Below the pieces are notes generated by a model. That model was given only the letters and a program-made list of their open reading frames with translations, did no database searches and had not been told where the DNA came from. Position numbers and translations under genes: made by a program. Positions 32,291-43,797 of a DNA stretch of 64,000 nucleotides are shown here, piece after piece (the first letter of the stretch is position 1; every line of letters begins with the position of its first letter). Origin of the DNA: Polyangia bacterium (GTDB lineage: Bacteria; Myxococcota_A; Polyangia; Nannocystales; Nannocystaceae); contig JAUIKS010000031.1 of NCBI GenBank assembly GCA_030430565.1, positions 62,001-126,000 of the forward strand, in the 5' to 3' direction.

Positions 32291-34146
32291 GCGCGCTGAA
32301 CCTCCTCGAGCGACTCGACGCGCACGGCCAGCTCCGCGAGCAGCTCATCGACCTCGGCGCGGCCGCGCTCGAGCTTCGCCTCGGCGGCGCGCTGCCGGCT
32401 GTGAAAGGCGTCGAGCGTCGCGGTCAGCTCCAGCAGCCGCGCCGACCACATGTCGCGCTCGTGCAGCATCGCCCGGACCTCCGCGCTCGGGTCGAGGGTG
32501 TCGTGGGCCATGAGCGCGCGGTCGAGGACGTCGAGGCGCGTCGCCGCGAGCATGCCGACATCGAGCGCGCGCCCGAGCTCCTCGACCACACCGGCCTGCT
32601 CGCGCGGCGGCGTGCTCTCGAGCAGCGAGAACACCCGGGCCACGACCGCGCGCAGCGACTCGCGGTGCCGGTCGGCCTCGATCTTCGGCACCACCGCGTC
32701 GAGCTTGGCCACGCGCGTCTGCATCGCCGGCGGCAGCGCGCGGGTGTCGGGCGACTGCGCGTTGACGAAGGGGCGCGTCGCGGCGAAGAACGCGAGCGCG
32801 AACACCACCGGCGCGACCACCAGCGCCATCGGGATCGCGATGTAGACGAGGCCGAACATCGCCGGCGACATCACGATCCCCGACACCACCGCGGTCCGCC
32901 GCCCCGCGATCGCCAGCGCCTTCGTGCGCACGCCCTGGTGCGCGAGCCGCCCCCCGCGCGCGACCTCGCAGTGGATGTCGAGCTGGGCCAGCGACTGCGC
33001 CAGCGTCACGGCGGAGGACTGTGAGATCTCGTTGGCGATGCGAAACGGCAGCCGCGGGATCGCCGAGGCCAGCGAGCTCGCGTCGAGCCCCAGCCCCGGG
33101 TTGCGGTGAATCCACTGGAGCAGCCGCTCACGCCGGACGCTGTCGAACTTGTCGGCGATGTTGCCCGGGCCGACGACGTAGAGGCTCATCGCGCCTGGCT
33201 TGATGTGCACCTGCGGGAAGCCGCACTTCAGGCACACCGCGAGCTCGGAGACCAGCGGCGCCTCGCAGCGCACGCAGACGCGCTGCCCGTCGCCATCGCC
33301 GTCGCGCGACAGCGGGATCGCCAGCGCGCTCGTCTTCGCCTGGCCTACGCCGTCGAGCAGCTCGACCACGGCGCGCGCCGCCTGCGGGCGATCACCTGGC
33401 TGCTTGGCCAGGAGCGCGACGATCAGCTCACGCAGCCCCGCGGAGTAGGGCGCCCCGTCGTCCAGGGTCGGGATCGGCGCCTTGCTGTGCTGCTCGAGCA
33501 GGCCCAGCGGCGTGGCGCCGGTGAACGGCGGCGCGCCGGTCGCCATCTCGTGGAGGATGCAGCCGAGCGCGTAGAGATCCGTGCGCGGGTCGACCGCGAG
33601 CGGGTCGAGGGTCTCGGGCGCCATGTAGTCGGGTGTGCCCGCGACCGCCATCGCCCCGCGATCGACGCCCGCGAACGAGGTCGCGCGCGCCATCCCGAAG
33701 TCCGCGATCTTCGGCGTCTCCCCCCGCGCGACCAGGATGTTCGCGGGCTTGAGGTCGCGATGAATAATCCCCACCGCGTGCGCCGCCGTGAGCCCCTCGG
33801 CGATCCCGCGCGCGAGCGCGACGAGCCGCGGCTCCGGGACCGGCGCCTCGCGGGCGATGAGCTCGGCGAGGGTCGGCCCCTCGACCAGCTCCATCATCAA
33901 CACCCCGCGCCCCTCGATCTCGCGGTGCTCGTGGATCTCGACGATGTTGACGTGCTTGAGGTGACGCACCAGCTCGGCCTCGCGAGCGAAGCGCTCCGCC
34001 GCGTCGCTGTCGCGCTCGAGCCGGGTGTGCAAGATCTTGCCGGCATAGACCATGCCGGTCTCGCGATCGTGCACGCGCAGCACCGTCGCGACCGCGCCGC
34101 TGCCGAGCTCCTCCCCGAGTCTGTACCGCGGCGCGCTCTCGTCCAT
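32287..34146 (-). CDS. Hanks-type serine/threonine protein kinase, membrane anchored
   Basis: A 619-residue kinase with an intact catalytic core: glycine loop LGSGAVATV, Lys37 in VYAGKIL, IHRDLKPANIL (Asp131, Lys133, Asn136), IADFG (Asp149) and GTPDYMAPE. After the kinase domain comes a zinc ribbon (CVRC...CLKC), a domain of about 110 residues (LLQWIHRNPGLGLDASSLA), two membrane helices (SGIVMSPAMFGLVYIAIPMA, VVAPVVFALAFFAA) and a long C-terminal coiled coil. The start ATG at 34146 gives a canonical kinase N-terminus (MDESAPRYRLGEELG); the frame remains open further upstream without protein character. It forms an operon with the pseudokinase gene. Confidence 0.92.
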   Translation of the reverse strand: MDESAPRYRLGEELGSGAVATVLRVHDRETGMVYAGKILHTRLERDSDAAERFAREAELVRHLKHVNIVEIHEHREIEGRGVLMMELVEGPTLAELIAREAPVPEPRLVALARGIAEGLTAAHAVGIIHRDLKPANILVARGETPKIADFGMARATSFAGVDRGAMAVAGTPDYMAPETLDPLAVDPRTDLYALGCILHEMATGAPPFTGATPLGLLEQHSKAPIPTLDDGAPYSAGLRELIVALLAKQPGDRPQAARAVVELLDGVGQAKTSALAIPLSRDGDGDGQRVCVRCEAPLVSELAVCLKCGFPQVHIKPGAMSLYVVGPGNIADKFDSVRRERLLQWIHRNPGLGLDASSLASAIPRLPFRIANEISQSSAVTLAQSLAQLDIHCEVARGGRLAHQGVRTKALAIAGRRTAVVSGIVMSPAMFGLVYIAIPMALVVAPVVFALAFFAATRPFVNAQSPDTRALPPAMQTRVAKLDAVVPKIEADRHRESLRAVVARVFSLLESTPPREQAGVVEELGRALDVGMLAATRLDVLDRALMAHDTLDPSAEVRAMLHERDMWSARLLELTATLDAFHSRQRAAEAKLERGRAEVDELLAELAVRVESLEEVQRA

Positions 34147-34411
34147 CGCGGGTCCCACGAACCAGACGGAGTGTAATCCCTGCGTCGAGGTACTAAAACC
34201 GACATCGGGCGAGAACGACCGCGCGCCGCCCTGCGACGATGTGTACCGCCTCGGGTCGAGAAGTGCGCTAGCCCACGGAATCGTCGTCTGCGCGCGTTGC
34301 CGAGGAGACCCGCATTTGGGTAGGTTCTCTCTCACGGGCGTTGCGATCGCGCGGCGTGGTCGAACCTGTCCGCTCGGTCTCCCTCGCCCCGCGAAGCCAA
34401 TCAAGATTGCG

Positions 34412-35602
34412 ATGACACACGCCAGCTCCGCCCAGCTCCCCTTCGACGGGTCGTCCCGCTCGGACGCCGCCTCGCCCACCGGCGACGCGGACTCGGGGCA
34501 GGAGCTCGCGCTCAGGCCCGTCGACGGCCTCCCCAAGTGGGTCGGCGGTCGCCTCGCGAACCTGCTGCTGCGCGTCGTCAGCATGGAGGAGAACCTCGGG
34601 CGTCGGCTGACCAGCATGGTCACGCCGATCACCGGCTACTACCGACGCGATCGTCACGTGCACCCCACCGTCGACGCCGCGACCTACCGGCTGCAGATCA
34701 CCGGCGTCCACCGCCCGCGCGCGTTCAGCCTCGACCAGCTCAAGGCGCTGCCGTTTGAGCGCCGCGTGCTCGTCCAGGAGTGCGCCGGCAACGGCAACCA
34801 CCTCATGGGCTCCGCCGGTCTCCTGGGACAGGCCGTGTGGGAGGGCCCCTCGCTGAAGACCGTGCTCGAGGCCTGCGGCGGCGCCGGCCCGGCCACGCAC
34901 TTCGCGTTCCGCGGCCACGACGTCCTGAAGGTCGCCGGCGTCACGCTCAAGCACGGCTACCACTACGGCCTCTCGCTCGAGGAGCTGGTCCGCGCCCGCG
35001 CGCTGATCGCCGTGCACATGAACGGCGAGCCGCTGTCGCGTCGCCACGGCTTCCCCGCCCGCCTGGTGGTCCCCAAGATCTACTCGATGTCCCACGTCAA
35101 GTGGCTCGCGCAGATCGAGGGCAAGACCGAGGAGCACCGCGGCTACCACAACACCTGGGTGTTCACGAACAAGATCAAGCGCGACGGGCGGTGGGTCCGG
35201 GTCCAGGCCCGCTGGATCGACCTGAAGTCGCTGATCACCCACTGCCGACGCGACGGCGACGGCTGGCTGCTCACCGGCGTCGCGTGGGGCGGAGACCGCC
35301 CGATCCCGCACGTCTCGATCAGCTGCGACGGCGGCGAGAGCTGGCGCGACGCGAAGGTCCAGTCACCGGCGGAGTTCTTCGAAACAAACCCCGACATCGA
35401 GCTGCCGGACCTCGAGGGCGCCTGGAGCGTGTTCTCCTACCGCTGGACGCCGACGCGCGGCGGGAAGCACCGGCTCGGCTGCCGCGCGCGCGATGACCAG
35501 GGCACCTGGCAGGATCTCGAGAATGACCCGCAGGTGCACGGGCACTTTAATCAGACCCGCGTGAAGTGGCGCGACGTCATCGTGCCCGCTCCTCGCTCGT
35601 AG
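34412..35602 (+). CDS. sulfite-oxidase-family molybdopterin oxidoreductase
   Basis: A 396-residue Moco enzyme. The catalytic domain has the molybdenum-ligand Cys124 in VLVQECAGNGNH, the cofactor-binding runs AVWEGPSLKTVL, FRGHDVLKVAGVTL and RHGFPARLVVPKIYSMSHVKWL. The C-terminal half is the Mo-co dimerisation domain (VSISCDGGESWRDAKV, FSYRWTPTRGGKHRLGCRARDDQG). There is no haem or Tat signal, so it resembles cytosolic members such as plant sulfite oxidase, but the ligand loop reads AGNGNH and the substrate remains open. The ATG at 34412 follows an intergenic region of about 265 bp shared with the divergent kinase operon. Confidence 0.88.
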   Translation: MTHASSAQLPFDGSSRSDAASPTGDADSGQELALRPVDGLPKWVGGRLANLLLRVVSMEENLGRRLTSMVTPITGYYRRDRHVHPTVDAATYRLQITGVHRPRAFSLDQLKALPFERRVLVQECAGNGNHLMGSAGLLGQAVWEGPSLKTVLEACGGAGPATHFAFRGHDVLKVAGVTLKHGYHYGLSLEELVRARALIAVHMNGEPLSRRHGFPARLVVPKIYSMSHVKWLAQIEGKTEEHRGYHNTWVFTNKIKRDGRWVRVQARWIDLKSLITHCRRDGDGWLLTGVAWGGDRPIPHVSISCDGGESWRDAKVQSPAEFFETNPDIELPDLEGAWSVFSYRWTPTRGGKHRLGCRARDDQGTWQDLENDPQVHGHFNQTRVKWRDVIVPAPRS

Positions 35603-35790
35603 TCACGACGAACCTGCGCCTTGCCCGTTTGGGCTCGGCTCGGCTCGTTTGGGCGCTTGGGTTGTACACGCGGGGCTCTCGGAGGACAGAGCGGGGGGCG
35701 CTCCATGCGGGAGTCACGTGACCGACGCCCTCCGCCTCCGCGCTCACGGTGCTCGGGCTGCAGTCGCGCGGGCTCGGCAGAGCAGAACAA

Positions 35791-35829
35791 GAAAAAAAAA
35801 CAGCGCAGCGAGCGTCGAGCTCGCTGCGC
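35791..35829 (-). terminator. rho-independent terminator of the Asp-rich lipoprotein gene
   Basis: On the minus strand an 11-bp perfect stem (plus coordinates 35803-35813 and 35819-35829, loop 35814-35818) is followed by a run of nine T (35792-35800). It starts 25 nt after the lipoprotein stop. This is the clearest intrinsic terminator of the window. Confidence 0.85.
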
Positions 35830-35853
35830 CCTTCTCCCCTGAAAAAACGACCG

Positions 35854-36819
35854 CTACGGCAGGATGCAGACGCCGATGTTCTCGAGGCCTGGCGGCTCCT
35901 CGCCCGGGTTATGCCACTTCACGCACTGCACGCCCTGACCCTCGTCGGGGCAGACCGGATCCTCGGTGTCGCAGAACGGGGTGCAGCAGCCCGCCGAGTC
36001 CTGACAGCCCGGCACCGCGGCCGCGTCGGCGCAGAACAGGCCCGGGTCACAGACGTTGATGAACTCGCAGGGGTCGCCGTACACGCCCTGGTCGCCGCTC
36101 GCGTCGAAGTCACAGATGAACTGCCCGTCGTCGGTGCTCGTCGGGAAACAGATCTGTCCGTCCGGACAGTCCACGACGATCGGGTTGCAGGTGTGCAGAC
36201 ACAGGATCAGCACGCCGTCGTTCGAGATGTCGCAGACTTGACCCGCCGGACACATTGGGTTCTCCTGCACGCCGGTGCACATGTCGAGGCAGGTGCCGAC
36301 GTTCTCCTCGTTGACGAACCAGCACAGCAGGCCCTCGTCGCAGTCGTCGACGCCGCTGACCGCGTCGCCCTCGACCGTGCACTCATCGCCCGGCTGCCCG
36401 GGGCTGTCGGCCACGGGCGAGCACTTGGTCGCGTTCCAGAACCCGCCGCCCTGGTCGTCGTAGGGCATGCACTTCTCGCCCTCGGGGCAGTCCTGGGCCC
36501 AGATGTCGCACTGCTTGTCGCCCGCCATGTCGTTGTCGCAGATGAACTCGCAGCCGTCGCCCGTGGTCTCGCCCGGGTCGTCGGTCGTCGGCCCCGCCGT
36601 CCCCGTCCCGGTCTCGCCGCCCGCAGTCGTGCCGCCCATCGTCGTGGCGTCGTCGTCATCGTCGTCGTCGTCGTCGTCGCTGTTGTCGTCGTCGTCGTCG
36701 TCGTCGTCGTCCTGGGCCGCCGTCGTCATGCCCTTGTCGTCGCCACAGCCGCCGGTGAACACCACGACGCTCGTGCAGGCAAAAAACAGGAATGAGAGCA
36801 ATGTTGAGGATGTTTTCAT
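35854..36819 (-). CDS. Cys-rich lipoprotein with polyaspartate linker
   Basis: A 321-residue secreted lipoprotein: signal sequence ending in the lipobox TGGC, then an extraordinary linker of nine Asp, Asn-Ser and ten Asp (DNA 36649-36711), a Thr/Gly segment, and about 230 residues with some 28 Cys. Repeated phrases such as CPEGEKCMPYDD, CPAGQVCDIS and CPDGQICFPTS resemble the C-P-x-G-x-x-C disulfide units of Nannocystales proteins that are often misannotated as sugar-phosphate epimerases. No enzyme motif is present. The polyaspartate run could bind Ca2+. A terminator lies 25 bp downstream. The upstream region shares CGCCAATAAC with another intergenic region. Confidence 0.85.
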   Translation of the reverse strand: MKTSSTLLSFLFFACTSVVVFTGGCGDDKGMTTAAQDDDDDDDDDNSDDDDDDDDDDATTMGGTTAGGETGTGTAGPTTDDPGETTGDGCEFICDNDMAGDKQCDIWAQDCPEGEKCMPYDDQGGGFWNATKCSPVADSPGQPGDECTVEGDAVSGVDDCDEGLLCWFVNEENVGTCLDMCTGVQENPMCPAGQVCDISNDGVLILCLHTCNPIVVDCPDGQICFPTSTDDGQFICDFDASGDQGVYGDPCEFINVCDPGLFCADAAAVPGCQDSAGCCTPFCDTEDPVCPDEGQGVQCVKWHNPGEEPPGLENIGVCILP

Positions 36820-37043
36820 GGATTACCTGCTGAAACTTTTGAAATTCCGGTTCCACCGACCAGGGAATTTGTAGTGAACCCCACGAGCCACCAGCCGCGC
36901 GTGTTTGATCTACTGTTCCACAGATGGGCGCTCATGCGCAATCGCACATTCACCAAACGCCAATAACAGTGTTCCTGACCGCCTAGGGGCGTGTCTGAGT
37001 AACCCGCGCGGCGTCGGGTGCCGTCGGGACCGTCGCGCTCGTC
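36820..37043. promoter_or_regulatory. AT-richer region upstream of the Asp-rich lipoprotein gene
   Basis: A 224-bp region preceding the lipoprotein gene on the minus strand and following the stop of the 37044-38129 gene. It is relatively AT-rich with CTGTTATTGGCGTTTGG on the minus strand near 36955-36971, probably part of the promoter region, but no clear -35/-10 pair could be fixed. Confidence 0.35.
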
Positions 37044-38129
37044 CTAGCGGAGGTCGTAGATGAGATTGCGCGTGCCCGCGCGCTCGCACAGCTCCCGCGC
37101 GACCGGCTTGAGGCCTGGCGTGGCAACGAACTTGCGGTCCTTGAACACCCGGAAGGGGTACCGCGAGCGCATCGCGTCGTAGCGCGGCCGCTCCCCGGCC
37201 GTGAGACGGTCCGCCAGCAGCGGGGACAGCGGGTCGTTGCTCCGCTCCTCCCGCACATCGAGGGCCGCCGCGTCGGTGGCGAAGCTCGTCAGCAGCTCAA
37301 CCGGCTCCGGGCCGGCGCGCTCGGGCGGGTCCTGCTGCAGCCAATCCCGCCAGGCGTCACCGAGCGCCCCGTCGGGCTCGGCGGTGAAGGCCGGCAGCCC
37401 GTGCTCCGCCCCCGGGATGTAGTACAGGAACGGGCCGACGATCCCTCGCTGCACACGCTCGACCGAGACGCCCTCGATCTTGTGCAGGTGCAGAAAGATC
37501 GTCTCGGCGTCGAGATGCGCGCAGCGGTAGACCGTGCTGCGAAACGCCTGGCTCGCCGCCGCCGTCTCGCCGTCCTCCTCGAGATCGATCACGCGACGAC
37601 GCCACAGCTTGGCGACCTGCGTCAGCTCGATCGTCAGGCGCAGGTACAGCCCCGAGCCGTCGAGCTTCGTCAGCTCGATGCGAAACGCGGCCTCGCCCTT
37701 CGCCGGGTCGTGACGGCGCAGGAGCACGCGCTGCGCGTCGACCGGCGCGAGCTCGCGCCCCTTCACCTGCTGGTAGTAGTCGTGCTTGTCGACGAGGCGC
37801 CCGAAGACCTCGGCCTCGTCCAGGCGCGCCGCGAGCTCGTCTCGCTCGCCCATCCGCGCCAGCGAGCCGCCCGCGACCTCTTGGTCCGTCAGCACGCGCG
37901 TGAGCGTGGCGAGGTTCGGCAGCCCGGTGCGCGAGTCCAGGTACAGCTCCTCGTAGATGCCCATCTCGAGGGCGTAGCCGAGCAGCTCCAGCGAGGCCTG
38001 CAGGCGCCGGCGGTCCGGGAAGCTGCTGTTGAGGCGCGCCGCCCGAAGCGCCCGGTGCACCCTGTCGATGTAGTGCCCGGCCTGCGCGCCGATGAGTTCC
38101 TGCGTGTGAAGGGTGACGAGCTCGCCCAC
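37044..38129 (-). CDS. unrecognised cytosolic protein, partner of the coiled-coil gene
   Basis: A 361-residue protein without signal peptide or membrane helices and without motifs I recognise. The N-terminal 90 residues are helical (QLELLGYALEMG-like segment at about 45-58); the middle is mixed (RHDPAKGEAAFRIELTKLDG; LYLRLTIELTQVAKLWRRR) and suggests a beta-rich domain. Start is GTG at 38129. It lies 67 bp downstream of a coiled-coil protein gene on the same strand, so the two are probably one operon. Confidence 0.65.
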   Translation of the reverse strand: MGELVTLHTQELIGAQAGHYIDRVHRALRAARLNSSFPDRRRLQASLELLGYALEMGIYEELYLDSRTGLPNLATLTRVLTDQEVAGGSLARMGERDELAARLDEAEVFGRLVDKHDYYQQVKGRELAPVDAQRVLLRRHDPAKGEAAFRIELTKLDGSGLYLRLTIELTQVAKLWRRRVIDLEEDGETAAASQAFRSTVYRCAHLDAETIFLHLHKIEGVSVERVQRGIVGPFLYYIPGAEHGLPAFTAEPDGALGDAWRDWLQQDPPERAGPEPVELLTSFATDAAALDVREERSNDPLSPLLADRLTAGERPRYDAMRSRYPFRVFKDRKFVATPGLKPVARELCERAGTRNLIYDLR

Positions 38130-38196
38130 GACTTCTCAATCCTCCCACTCCCGCCGACCCTCGCCGGCCCGTCCCCCCGCAGCTCGCCCGGCGCCG

Positions 38197-39243
38197 CTAG
38201 TTCGCCGCCTTGGCCGTCGCCTTCTCGATCGCGCGCTCGATCCGCTGCTGCTCGATCTCCTTCGACCGCTTCAGGTTCTCGTCGAGCAGCGTCGAGGTCG
38301 TCTCGTCGAAGGTGTTGAGGTCGTTGATCAGCGTGTCGAGGTTGCTGCGGAAGAACACCTGCGTGTCGCTGACGAACTGCGTCGTCACGTTCATCGACTC
38401 GGTCATCACGTCCAGGCTCTTCTTCATCTCGAGCATCACCACCGAGGAGTCGGCGGCGCGCCCGATCGCCTGGATCTGCGCCGAGGCCATGTCGAGCTTG
38501 ATCGACGCGGCGGTCGTGTACTGCTGGATGTCCTGCCCGAGGTTGCGGATCGTCTCGGCCAGCTTGCGCGTGCTGTCCTTCAGCAGCGCGTAGCGCTCCT
38601 CGGCCGAGCCGTAGAGCTGCACGTTGGTCGAGTGCTCGGCGAGCTTGGCGTACACGCGGTCGCGCTTGGCCTGCAGATCACGGGCCTCGACGCTGCCGGC
38701 CTCGACGCTCTGCTCGGCCTCCTCGAGCTGTTTTTGCAGATCCTTGAGCTCGAGCACGTAGTGGAGCGCCTCGCGCTCGTTCTTCGCCATCTCGACGATC
38801 TTGCCGTTGATCCGGTCGATCTCCTGGTAGAGGTCCTGCTCGCTCTTCTTCAGGGTGTCGACGTACTCGGCCGCCTCTTTCACGCGCTTCGCGCTGAGGT
38901 GGTACTGCTGCTTGAGCAGCTCCTCGATCGAGCGCTGGCTGAGCACCAGCCCGTTGAGCCCCGGGATGTAGCTGAGCAGCTCCTTGAAGCCGGCCATGAA
39001 CCCGCCCCGGGTGGCCGTGCCGTTGAGGTAGTCGCTGAAGCGACGCAGCTTCTTCAGCTCGTCGGCCATCGACTTCTGAATGCTGACGTTGCGCTCCCGC
39101 AGCTCCTTCAGCTCGCCGATCTTGCTGTCCTGAACCGCGCGCTCCTGCTGGATCTCGGTCTCCAGCGACTGGACCGAGATCCCCTCACCGGTGTACGCGA
39201 CTTGCCGATTCAGGAGCTCGAGATCGACCTTCGGGCCACTCAT
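38197..39243 (-). CDS. long coiled-coil protein
   Basis: A 348-residue protein that is almost entirely alpha-helical coiled coil (ETEIQQERAVQDSKIGELKE; LYQEIDRINGKIVEMAKNER; LKDLQKQLEEAEQSVEAG), with one hydrophobic break (FKELLSYIPGLNGLVLSQ at about 85-102). No signal peptide. Lys/Gln/Asn content is higher than in neighbours. The final segment (FRSNLDTLINDLNTFDETTS) faintly recalls TelA-like toxic-anion-resistance proteins, but I cannot assert membership. ATG at 39243 is preferred over the one at 39264 because AGGA lies just upstream. First gene of a likely two-gene operon. Confidence 0.72.
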   Translation of the reverse strand: MSGPKVDLELLNRQVAYTGEGISVQSLETEIQQERAVQDSKIGELKELRERNVSIQKSMADELKKLRRFSDYLNGTATRGGFMAGFKELLSYIPGLNGLVLSQRSIEELLKQQYHLSAKRVKEAAEYVDTLKKSEQDLYQEIDRINGKIVEMAKNEREALHYVLELKDLQKQLEEAEQSVEAGSVEARDLQAKRDRVYAKLAEHSTNVQLYGSAEERYALLKDSTRKLAETIRNLGQDIQQYTTAASIKLDMASAQIQAIGRAADSSVVMLEMKKSLDVMTESMNVTTQFVSDTQVFFRSNLDTLINDLNTFDETTSTLLDENLKRSKEIEQQRIERAIEKATAKAAN

Positions 39244-39600
39244 ATCCTGCGAAGGTTGACACAATCCGCGCTCGATTTGTCCGCTAATTTCCCGCGCCGC
39301 CCGCTCGCGCTCGAGCTCGCGTCACGTGCGTGCCGGATCCGCGACGCGCCGCGAGCCGATCGACGATCACGGGCGGGCGGGCGCGCGCGACTCGATCCCG
39401 CGCGCGACGGTTCTGCGCGCCACACGCTTTCGCGCGTCACCCCGCGCGTCGCGAGCCGAGCGCGTTCGACCACGCGCGGCCGGATTCGACCGTATACGCG
39501 GGACTTCGCGCGCTCGCTCGCCCTCCGCGCGCGCCCTCGAGCCGACGCCGATGGCGCGCGCGCGGCTGCCCGATCATGAGTAGACTGCCACGCGTCCACC
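39244..39600. other. divergent intergenic region upstream of sucA
   Basis: About 357 bp between divergent starts of the coiled-coil gene and sucA. It is rich in CGCG runs, with a slightly AT-rich patch near 39270-39290 and TATACG at about 39492. It presumably holds the odh operon promoter. No reading frame or RNA gene is supported. Confidence 0.4.
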
Positions 39601-42363
<2,763 letters not shown>

Positions 42364-42459
42364 GCCGCGCCCGCACACCCCCCTGCGCCCCGCGTCACCA
42401 CCGACGCGACGCACTCGTTTTTAGAAAAACCCACCCCACACGATCGAAGGATCCACGCG

Positions 42460-43740
42460 ATGCCGACCCCGCTCAAAGTCCCCGCCCTCGGCGAGTCCAT
42501 CACCGAGGCCATCGTCGCCAGCTGGCTCGTGTCCCCCGGGGACCGCGTCAAGGCCGACGACCCCATCGTCGAGCTCGAGACCGACAAGATCACGGTCGAG
42601 GCCCCGGCCCCCTGCGACGGCGTGCTGCTGCGCCAGCTCGCGGAGGTCGGCGCGACCGTGTCGATCGGCGATGTCATCGCCGAGATCGGTGAGGCCGGCG
42701 ACCAGCCCGCGACCGCGACCGAGCCCGCGAAGGAACCCGCGAAGGAACCCGCGCCCGAGCCCGCGACGGAGGCCGCGCCTGCACCTGCCCCCGCGGCCAG
42801 CCAGCCCGACCCCGCCCCCGAAGCCGCCCCCGGCGGCCCGGCGATGCCCGCCGCCCAGGCCGAGGCCGCGCGCGCGGGCGTCGACCTGAGCACGGTCGCC
42901 GGCACCGGCCTCGGCGGGCGCGTGCTCAAAGAAGATGTCCAGCGCGCCGCCGCCCAGGCCAAGGCGCCCGCCCAGGCCAAGAAGCCCGCTCCCGCGCCCA
43001 AGCCCGCCCCCGCGCCCAAGCCCGCAGCCGCAGCGGACGACTCGCTCGTCGAGGTCAAGACGATGACCCCGCTGCGCCGACGCATCGCCGAGCGCCTCGT
43101 CCAGGCCCAGCACACCGCCGCGATCCTCACGACCTTTAACGAGGTCGACATGTCGGCGATCTTCGCCCTTCGAAAGGCCTACAAGCAGCCCTTCAACGAG
43201 CGCCACGGCATCAAGCTCGGCTTCATGTCGTTCTTCATCAAGGCCGCCGTCTCGGCGCTCAAGGCCTACCCGGGCGTCAACGCCGAGATCCGCGGGACCG
43301 ACATCCACTACCACAAGCGCTACGACATCGGCGTCGCGGTCGGCGGCGGCAAGGGCCTGGTCGTCCCGGTGGTGCGCGGCTGCGACCGCCTCTCGTTCTC
43401 CGAGATCGAGGCTGAGATCAAGCGCCTCGCCCTGCTCGCGCGCAACAACAAGCTCAAGCTCGACGACCTGACCGGCGGGACATTCACCATCAGCAACGGC
43501 GGGATCTACGGCTCGATGCTCTCGACGCCGATCCTCAACCCGCCGCAGAGCGGCATCCTCGGGCTCCACAACATCGTCGAGCGCCCGGTCGCGATCAACG
43601 GCCAGGTCGAGATCCGCCCGATCATGTACCTCGCGCTGTCCTACGACCACCGGCTGGTCGACGGGCGCGAGGCGGTGCAGTTCCTGATCCGGATCAAGGA
43701 GTGCATCGAGGACCCGTCGCGCATCATGCTCGACGTCTAG
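42460..43740 (+). CDS. sucB: dihydrolipoyl succinyltransferase E2 component
   Basis: A 426-residue E2 enzyme. One lipoyl domain (about 1-80) carries the lipoylated Lys43 in ELETDKITVEAP. A long Ala/Pro/Lys/Glu linker follows (EPAKEPAKEPAPEPA; a second run PAPKPAPAPKPAA), separated by the E1/E3-binding domain (AARAGVDLSTVAGTGLGGRV). The C-terminal catalytic domain has TTFNEVDMSAIF, the core FMSFFIKAAVSALKAYP and the active-site SYDHRLVDGREA. It transfers succinyl to CoA. The lpdA gene follows after 57 bp. Confidence 0.96.
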   Translation: MPTPLKVPALGESITEAIVASWLVSPGDRVKADDPIVELETDKITVEAPAPCDGVLLRQLAEVGATVSIGDVIAEIGEAGDQPATATEPAKEPAKEPAPEPATEAAPAPAPAASQPDPAPEAAPGGPAMPAAQAEAARAGVDLSTVAGTGLGGRVLKEDVQRAAAQAKAPAQAKKPAPAPKPAPAPKPAAAADDSLVEVKTMTPLRRRIAERLVQAQHTAAILTTFNEVDMSAIFALRKAYKQPFNERHGIKLGFMSFFIKAAVSALKAYPGVNAEIRGTDIHYHKRYDIGVAVGGGKGLVVPVVRGCDRLSFSEIEAEIKRLALLARNNKLKLDDLTGGTFTISNGGIYGSMLSTPILNPPQSGILGLHNIVERPVAINGQVEIRPIMYLALSYDHRLVDGREAVQFLIRIKECIEDPSRIMLDV

Positions 43741-43797
43741 CTCGACGGCTCCGCGATCACCTCCGCGAGCGCCCCGACCACAAGGCAGGCGAACACC

